A stretch of DNA of 64,000 nucleotides from Crambe crambe. Lineage: Eukaryota; Porifera; Demospongiae; Poecilosclerida; Crambeidae. A program made the translations under genes and the position numbers. The notes under the pieces were generated by a model. It was not told the origin of the DNA. It worked only from the letters and a program-made list of their open reading frames with translations, and searched no databases. Of this stretch, positions 58,031 to 64,000 are shown in pieces (position 1 is the first letter of the stretch; every line of letters begins with the position of its first letter). The stretch is from assembly GCA_963924555.1 (NCBI GenBank), contig OZ004587.1:2790001-2854000 (forward strand), in the 5' to 3' direction.

Positions 58031-58489
58031 TATGCTATGCAACAAAGAAGATGTAACTAGATTTAATCATGCAAGAGAATTTACAATAATCATGTATTGG
58101 AAACATAGCTAAGTATGAAATCTCAAGACTATCACAAATAAATTAATCTAATACAAGCATGTGTGGCCAAAATTATTGGCGTGCATCATCCCTAGGACAG
58201 TAAATCTGTATTTCTTGGCATTGTTTCCCATGCAAATCCTGCATAGATCACTCACACAGTTGGCCACTTCAAGCAGCAGCTAGCTTAATCATATCCATGA
58301 AGCCAGGACAATAGATAGCTATAGAGAGGAACTTCTGGATAATGGAAAATTAATGACAAATTAATAATGTCCTTAAATATTCCCAAATGAAGTCAGATTA
58401 CATTATTACTATTTATGCTTTAATTACTCCAAGGAATACGAACATACTTCATTATGATGATAGCTAATAGGAAAAATAATACCGGTAGC

Positions 58490-58496
58490 TATAAAA
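58490..58496 (+). promoter_or_regulatory. TATA-like box
   Basis: TATAAAA lies 46 bp upstream of the ATG of the beta-helix gene. Position fits a core promoter with a very short 5' UTR; unproven. Confidence 0.35.
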
Positions 58497-58541
58497 TCTG
58501 TTGCTCTTTGGTCAGAGGTTGAGTCATCATAAACTGCTGTC

Positions 58542-61500
58542 ATGTTTGCTTTAAAGCTTGTGACATTACTGATGCTAGTGCTGAATGCTTCTTTTGAAGA
58601 TATTTATTATGTGAAGCCAGACAATTTATCTATAAGCTGTGACAGTTTACCATGTCTGACTCTAAACAAGTACGCTGCAGAGCAAAGTCAATACTTCACT
58701 ACTGGATCTACTTTTCTATTCTTAGATGGAGTGCATAGTACTCGCACTACTATCCTCCTTAGAAATGTGTCTAGTATTATTCTCAAAGGAAGAGGCACTG
58801 ATTCTGCACTGTGCAAGATTAATGTGGCCATTCACTGTGAAAACGTTACTGACTTAACACTTCAAGGTATGACGTTAGCATTTACTGGTGGAACACAGAA
58901 AAACTCATCAGCTCTGAATGTTACTAATAGCTATAAAATTTTGTTTCTAAATATGAACTTTCAAAATGAAGATCAAGGTAAATACCTAATGAGTGCAGTA
59001 TACTTGAATCACTCCAATGCCACTGTTGAAAATTGCAACTTTACTGGAAACAAGGCATACTATGGTGGAGCTATGCTTATAACAGATAACAGTAACATCA
59101 CTTTAAATGGAAATCTCTTCATTGGAAATACTGCAAAGGACAGAGGAGGAGCCATTTATGCATCTCAATCAGAACTGTTCAACAAAAATAACAAATTTAC
59201 TGATAATTTTGCAGCAATTGCTGGTGGGATTTTTTATGATCGATGCAAAGGTATTGAATTTTCAACAAACTTCATTAACAATTCAGCTTCAAGTTCTGGT
59301 GGATCACTTAGTGGAGCTATGTCTATTATGTTGACTAATATAACATACTACGACATCACTGTTACAGGCAATTCAGAGACTGCCATATTCATTTACAGAA
59401 GCACTGTTAGCTTTATTGGAAATACAACCATGAGTAAAAATAATGGATTTAAAGGTGGAGCAATAACAGCAGAAGCATCGTCAATATCCTTCACTGGTCA
59501 CACACTCTTTGAAGGAAACTATGCTGAAGTAGAAGGTGGAGCTGTTATTGGATTATTCAGAGTAGCTTTCATATTCTCTGGAGTAACAATTTTTGTCAAT
59601 AATAAAGTGAAAGAAGGTGGTGGTGGAGCTATTGTAGGAACAATAAATACAAAATTACTGTTGAATGGATCTGTCCTCTTCAAGAATAACAACTGCACTT
59701 CATGTTATGGTGGAGCAATTGCTTTAACAGATAGAAGTCATGTCACTATTTGTGACAGAGTCATCTTTGAGTCCAACTGGGGAGAGATGGGAGGAGCCAT
59801 GTATTTGAGAGATTCAAATATAATTTTGCAACAACATTCATCAATTGTCACATTACACAACAGAGCTAAATATGGAGGTGCTATATTCCATATGGATGAT
59901 ATTAATAAATATCAGTGCAGTTTTTCAATATTAAGTACAGACCGAGAGAAGTTTATCCGGCTTCCTGAGTGTTTTCTGGAATTAGAGAATCTAAAATTCA
60001 GTCAAAGTAATAAATCCACACTTTATGAAATACATTCGTACAATGATTCGGCTGGCATTGATGGACAGTTCATCTATGGAGGTCTGATGGACAAGTGTCG
60101 TGTTATTGATACTCATGAAAGTGTTGTCCAGTTTAACTTACTGTACAATATAGTCATGAACTATCACATCCTCCATATTGAACCAAATGGCACCAATGGA
60201 ACTAATACAATATCATCTGATGCTTATACATTATGTTTTTGTGATGATGATCTGGAATATGACTGCTTAGAAGATCGAAGTATATCCACAATCAGAGGCA
60301 GCAGATTTAATGTGTCTGTTCTGGCATTATCACAAGGAAACACTATCACTGCACCAGTATTAATAGCTGAAGTAGGAAAAACAGCAAGACTAGGACTGAA
60401 CCAGAAAACGAGAAATCTCACAGCATACTGTACCACTTTATCCTATAACATGTATTCTACTGAAGAAAAGGAGGTGATGAAACTTTATCCAGATGAATCT
60501 TGTCGAGATACAGGACTGGCAGTGGCCAGTATTGAAGTAATCTTTCTACCTTGTCCAGATGGATTCGCTAAATCGCTTGATCGATGTGGTTGTGAAGAAC
60601 GACTACGAAAGTATAATGCAGAATGCACTGTGTATGATGAACAAAACTACATCACAAGGAAAAATGGCTCCAATTTCTGGGTGGGTGCGGTATACTCCAG
60701 TAATGGCAGTTATCAAGGCTTGATTTTATGTGGGTCAATATGTCCAACTGACTACTGCAAGACTGGTGATGTTAACATCACCTTGAGACAACCAGATGTT
60801 CAGTGCAACTTCAATCACAGTGGAAAGCTTTGTGGAGCTTGTGCCACCAATCACAGCCTTATGCTTGGTAATTCTAGGTGTCAAAAGTGTTCTAATAACT
60901 ACATACTTCTTCTGATTGCTTTTGCTGCTGCTGGAATTATTCTAGTTGCCTTCCTCTCCATCCTCAGACTGACAGTGGCCACTGGAATGATAAACAGCAT
61001 CATACTCTATGCTAACATCGTGCAGGCAAACAAAACCATCTTTTTTCTCAAGCCAGACATCAATGTCTTAACTGTGTTCATAGCATGGATGAATCTAGAC
61101 CTTGGCATACCAACCTGTTTCTATCATGGAATGGACGCATATGCACATACTTGGCTCCAATTTGTCTTTCCCATCTACATCTGGATCTTGCTAAGCTCGA
61201 TAATCATCACAAGTAGGTATTCCACCTTTATTACTAAATTAATAGGATCCAACCCTATAGCTGTCCTGGCTACTCTATTACTAATGTCCTATACTAAAAT
61301 ATTGAAAACTCTCATTGAAATTTACTCTTCAGTACAATTAGAGTATCCAAGCAATAAGAAAGTAACTGTGTGGTTCAAAGATGCCAGCATATCTTACTTG
61401 AAGTCCAAGCATCTGATACTAGCAGTAGCTGGTTCCATATTCATTGCTTTCTTCTTTCTTCCTTACACCATCTTTCTTCTTTTGGGCTACAAGCTCTATT

Positions 61501-62087
61501 ATTTCTCTGAGAATAGATACATCCATTGGTTCATGATTAGGATGAAGCCACTACTAGACTCCTACTATGCTCCCTATGAGAATCACACATGCTACTGGAC
61601 TGGTCTCCTTCTGTTGATTCGCTGTGCTCTCTACATCATTTTCTCATTTGATTCAATTGGAGGAACTGACAATAGCCTTCTAGCCATCATCACTACATTT
61701 ACTGCTATTTTAGTTATCGCTTGGTTCTCTGTCAAAATCTATAAGAGTTTTTATGTCAATGCCATAGAAGCTTCGGTCTACTTGAACCTGATTATTCTCT
61801 CAGCTGCAACATCCAACAAAGTCAACTCTTTAGAACTGGTTTATTCACTTGTTGGAATAGTGTTTACTATCATGGTAGGGATCATCTATTATCATTTTCA
61901 CCTCCTGTACATCATCAAGTCAACGTTGTGGCTTAAATTCACTTCAAAATTAACCAATATCAGGAAGAGATTTGGAAATGCGACTGATGCTGAAAGAGCT
62001 CCGCTTGTTCATCCTTCAGATGCCAGATATGTGACAAAATCAGTTATAAACCTACGGGAATCGTTAATGGAAGAACCTTGCACATGA
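58542..62087 (+). CDS. secreted parallel beta-helix (Pmp-like) ectodomain with C-terminal multi-pass membrane domain
   Basis: 1181 aa, intronless. Signal peptide at ~1-17 (MFALKLVTLLMLVLNA). Residues ~25-470 form right-handed beta-helix repeats with at least nine GGAI/GGAM-type turns (YYGGAM, DRGGAIYA, FKGGAIT, CYGGAIA, EMGGAMY, KYGGAIF), each near an FxxN motif. This is the pattern of chlamydial polymorphic outer-membrane proteins and related pectin-lyase-fold proteins. There are many N-glycosylation sequons. A Cys-rich stalk (~670-785: CGCEERL, SICPTDYC, GKLCGACATNHSL, CQKCSNN) leads to about eight hydrophobic segments from ~787 (YILLLIAFAAAG) to ~1125, then a short basic cytoplasmic tail. 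A cell-surface adhesion or receptor role is an inference. From memory this architecture is expanded in sponges. The ATG fits the signal peptide. Confidence 0.87.
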   Translation: MFALKLVTLLMLVLNASFEDIYYVKPDNLSISCDSLPCLTLNKYAAEQSQYFTTGSTFLFLDGVHSTRTTILLRNVSSIILKGRGTDSALCKINVAIHCENVTDLTLQGMTLAFTGGTQKNSSALNVTNSYKILFLNMNFQNEDQGKYLMSAVYLNHSNATVENCNFTGNKAYYGGAMLITDNSNITLNGNLFIGNTAKDRGGAIYASQSELFNKNNKFTDNFAAIAGGIFYDRCKGIEFSTNFINNSASSSGGSLSGAMSIMLTNITYYDITVTGNSETAIFIYRSTVSFIGNTTMSKNNGFKGGAITAEASSISFTGHTLFEGNYAEVEGGAVIGLFRVAFIFSGVTIFVNNKVKEGGGGAIVGTINTKLLLNGSVLFKNNNCTSCYGGAIALTDRSHVTICDRVIFESNWGEMGGAMYLRDSNIILQQHSSIVTLHNRAKYGGAIFHMDDINKYQCSFSILSTDREKFIRLPECFLELENLKFSQSNKSTLYEIHSYNDSAGIDGQFIYGGLMDKCRVIDTHESVVQFNLLYNIVMNYHILHIEPNGTNGTNTISSDAYTLCFCDDDLEYDCLEDRSISTIRGSRFNVSVLALSQGNTITAPVLIAEVGKTARLGLNQKTRNLTAYCTTLSYNMYSTEEKEVMKLYPDESCRDTGLAVASIEVIFLPCPDGFAKSLDRCGCEERLRKYNAECTVYDEQNYITRKNGSNFWVGAVYSSNGSYQGLILCGSICPTDYCKTGDVNITLRQPDVQCNFNHSGKLCGACATNHSLMLGNSRCQKCSNNYILLLIAFAAAGIILVAFLSILRLTVATGMINSIILYANIVQANKTIFFLKPDINVLTVFIAWMNLDLGIPTCFYHGMDAYAHTWLQFVFPIYIWILLSSIIITSRYSTFITKLIGSNPIAVLATLLLMSYTKILKTLIEIYSSVQLEYPSNKKVTVWFKDASISYLKSKHLILAVAGSIFIAFFFLPYTIFLLLGYKLYYFSENRYIHWFMIRMKPLLDSYYAPYENHTCYWTGLLLLIRCALYIIFSFDSIGGTDNSLLAIITTFTAILVIAWFSVKIYKSFYVNAIEASVYLNLIILSAATSNKVNSLELVYSLVGIVFTIMVGIIYYHFHLLYIIKSTLWLKFTSKLTNIRKRFGNATDAERAPLVHPSDARYVTKSVINLRESLMEEPCT

Positions 62088-63158
62088 CTTTTAACCAACC
62101 ATGTAAATATGTAGCTGTTAACTCTGTGTGGTTTCAGGTTCCCTAAAATTTAATATTCTATTTGTGTGATTTTTATTTTAAGAAGGGGCATTTAAATTAT
62201 AGAACAAACCATCCAATTAAGGTGAATGCCATTTTTTTAACCAATGAATCAGCAAAATTTCCTCAAACACCAGCATACCAATGCTCAGGTGTTCACCATG
62301 CAAGAATGTACATGTGATCCACATGCACAGCCTTGTACTGAGGAAGTAAAGATCTTAGTCTAAAAAGTGCCCATGGTATTACTTGAATAGCTATTAACTT
62401 GGATGCAAAATTGTGAAATGTGACAAATTTGTGGGGGGTGGAGTTATCTGAGGCAAGTTTACAATTTTCAGCTTGCTTGAAGACATTCGGCTCAATCATG
62501 CTGACATAGCTAGCTAAGATAAGATGCGGTCTTTTGGATGAAGTACCTTATAGATCTATCCTCTAAGCAAAAATGAAGAGGCAGCTCTACTTGGCACCAA
62601 GCTGAAAGTTGATGCATGGCATTCATTAGGCAACCTGTAGTAGGGAAGCAAATAGATCTTCCAACCTTAAGGTTAGAGAATGATGAGGTACATGCAGGAG
62701 TGTATCCTTAGATTGAATTATAGAGAAGAAAAACATGACAACATGTTTATTCATCTAGTTACAGGGAGCTAGCTACACCCACTCTAACAAGTAACAGAGC
62801 AGGCAAGGTCTTCATTAATTTGATGCAGACATTTCATGTAACATGCCATTTTAAATGGCTGCAGCTATAGCTAGTCTGATTTTGTTATCTCTAGCTTTGA
62901 GCTCACATCATATTGCTGCATAGTGAACTAGCTAGATATCCTGAAAATGACTATATGAGCTTAGTATCATCGCTAATTATTGCTTGAAAGATTGTATACA
63001 GCTATGTAAGATAGCATTCCATGCAAGTTTTGGTACAGCTAATTGTAGTTATGGCTTCAACTCTTCTCCCCAATTGCAAACAGCTTGGAGTTTCAGAAAT
63101 CATAATTATTGATGATGTGTAATAATGTTTTAATATTCAAGAAGTTCTGACTAGAATA
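62088..63158. other. 3' flank of the beta-helix gene and flanking repeat
   Basis: No AATAAA was recognised close to the stop. The block 62950-63110 repeats 57700-58030. Otherwise nothing was recognised. Confidence 0.55.
62950..63110. repeat. flanking repeat, downstream member
   Basis: Carries TTGCTTGAAAGATTGTATAC, AGCATTCCATGCAAG, and TTATGGCTTCAACTCTTCTC with CAGCTTGGAGTTTCAGAAAT, in the same order and strand as 57700-58030. Confidence 0.7.
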
Positions 63159-63720
63159 GGGTAGGTGTGGGTATTATGAGTCAGTCCCTATTATGGGTTC
63201 ACCACTTGATAAGAATCTACAAGAGTTGATACTTTAGATATGAAAACTTAATCATTTTTTTGGTCTTTTGATCAAATAAAATCATCCAGAAAATGCCTTA
63301 TTCATGCATAAACATAATCTTAAATGAGAAGTTTAAAAATGGGTACAATCGTAACCAATCTGAATAAAAAAAGCACAGGGAAGCAATGATGCCACAAGAT
63401 GGAGTAAAAAATGAATTTTAAAGTAATCTAAGGTTATTATTTTTATTTTGTAGAAATCTTAGCTACATTATCAATTTTTAGAGACAAAAATCAAGCCAGC
63501 GACTCATAATTCATACCTATGACTCATAATACCTTCCTGAGTATGTTATGTAAGATCATAACTCCTATCTACAAGATGCAATATTTTTATTACTTTCTCC
63601 ACACATTAGTTCTACATAACCTATTTTATATCTGGAGCAATTTTCAGGATTCTAAGATAGTCCATTTTTCCAAGAAAAGAGCAACAATACTTAGCTGACT
63701 CATAATACCCACACCTACCC
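63159..63720. mobile_element. TA-target MITE, copy 2 (562 bp, opposite orientation to copy 1)
   Basis: TIRs begin GGGTAGGTGTGGGTATTATG and the element is flanked by TA (63157-63158, 63721-63722). Read on the minus strand it aligns end to end with 45296-45835, with scattered substitutions and small indels. Confidence 0.88.
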
Positions 63721-63722
63721 TA

Positions 63723-64000
63723 TGTAGCTATAGCTAAGGGTTTTGCAAATCATTCAAGATCAAGAGTATTTATACAATCGGAGACATCTCATAATAGGAT
63801 GCAAAATCACCAGAGGGGGTCTTACCCTGAAACAGATCAGTTCACATAATTACTTTGTTAGCTAAGAAAGGCAAGAAGAATAAAAAACATAGCTAGAGGG
63901 GTTTATTAAAGCATTTGGTCAGGGTGAGGGTTGGAATCCAACCCCCTAGCTGGTCATTGGTATCAGTATCTGCATGAGATATCTGGCATATATACTGGAA
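63723..64000. other. non-coding DNA at the window edge
   Basis: Nothing recognised. Confidence 0.5.

Larger units (their letters stand above)
56481..58489. other. intergenic DNA upstream of the beta-helix gene
   Basis: Holds the inverted partner of the 33.6-kb hairpin repeat (about 56905-57145) and a block at 57700-58030 that recurs downstream of the next gene. No supported gene. The 79-codon frame at 57176 has no recognisable features. Confidence 0.55.

Noticed and set aside
58542..60000. Bacterial contamination or very recent lateral transfer for the Pmp-like gene
   Set aside because: The C-terminal multi-pass domain, animal-like flanking MITE and repeat content, and AT-rich codon use like its neighbours argue for a resident eukaryotic gene.

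Overview
The window is eukaryotic and almost certainly from a sponge-like early-branching animal. The evidence is metazoan-type spliced genes with GT-AG introns, a CPEB RNA-binding protein, several DEG/ENaC channel genes, a protein pairing a Pmp-like beta-helix with many membrane helices (a combination I associate, from memory, with demosponges such as Amphimedon), and AT-rich non-coding DNA full of small inverted-repeat elements. The species name is inference; no database search was possible.

Layout. (1) 1-23.4 kb: one large plus-strand gene for a CPEB2-4/Orb2-type translational regulator, reconstructed as 11 coding exons (553 aa) with consistent splice phases. Its introns, one of 8.4 kb, hold minisatellites and small terminal-inverted-repeat (TIR) elements. 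(2) 23.4-27.4 kb: an inverted-repeat element, then an intact intronless DEG/ENaC channel gene on the minus strand. (3) 27.7-33.5 kb: a broken, rearranged minus-strand gene of a large uncharacterised family with an XPG/FEN1-like nuclease block. An internal segment is inverted and a 125-bp palindrome sits inside it. (4) 33.8-41.4 kb: copy A, a decayed duplicate of a helical-repeat gene, split by a 5.4-kb LTR retrotransposon. The retrotransposon has a 5-bp target duplication, nearly identical LTRs, a SCAN-like capsid and the order GAG-PR-INT-RT-RNaseH, as in Gmr1-type Ty3/gypsy elements. (5) 41.6-46.3 kb: two broken channel copies, a gag remnant, two TIR elements and a LINE reverse-transcriptase scrap. 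(6) 46.7-53.0 kb: copy B, the intact paralogue of copy A. It has seven exons (1253 aa), an ARM/TPR-like body and a CxxC-SHIFPK-CxxC module resembling an HNH domain. (7) 53-58.5 kb: repeats, a fourth, fold-back-rearranged channel fragment and a second gag remnant. (8) 58.5-62.1 kb: an intact intronless gene for a 1181-aa secreted-helix plus multi-membrane-segment protein, flanked by matching repeats that suggest a tandem array. (9) 62.1-64 kb: non-coding, with a second copy of the TA-target MITE.

The genes do not form an operon or pathway. The common thread from 25 kb onward is local duplication, inversion and transposon insertion: four channel copies, two copies of the helical-repeat gene, two gag remnants, and inverted or fold-back junctions at three places. 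The best leads are the Gmr1-like element with its SCAN-like gag, the HNH-like helical protein, the XPG-like rearranged gene and the beta-helix/membrane protein.
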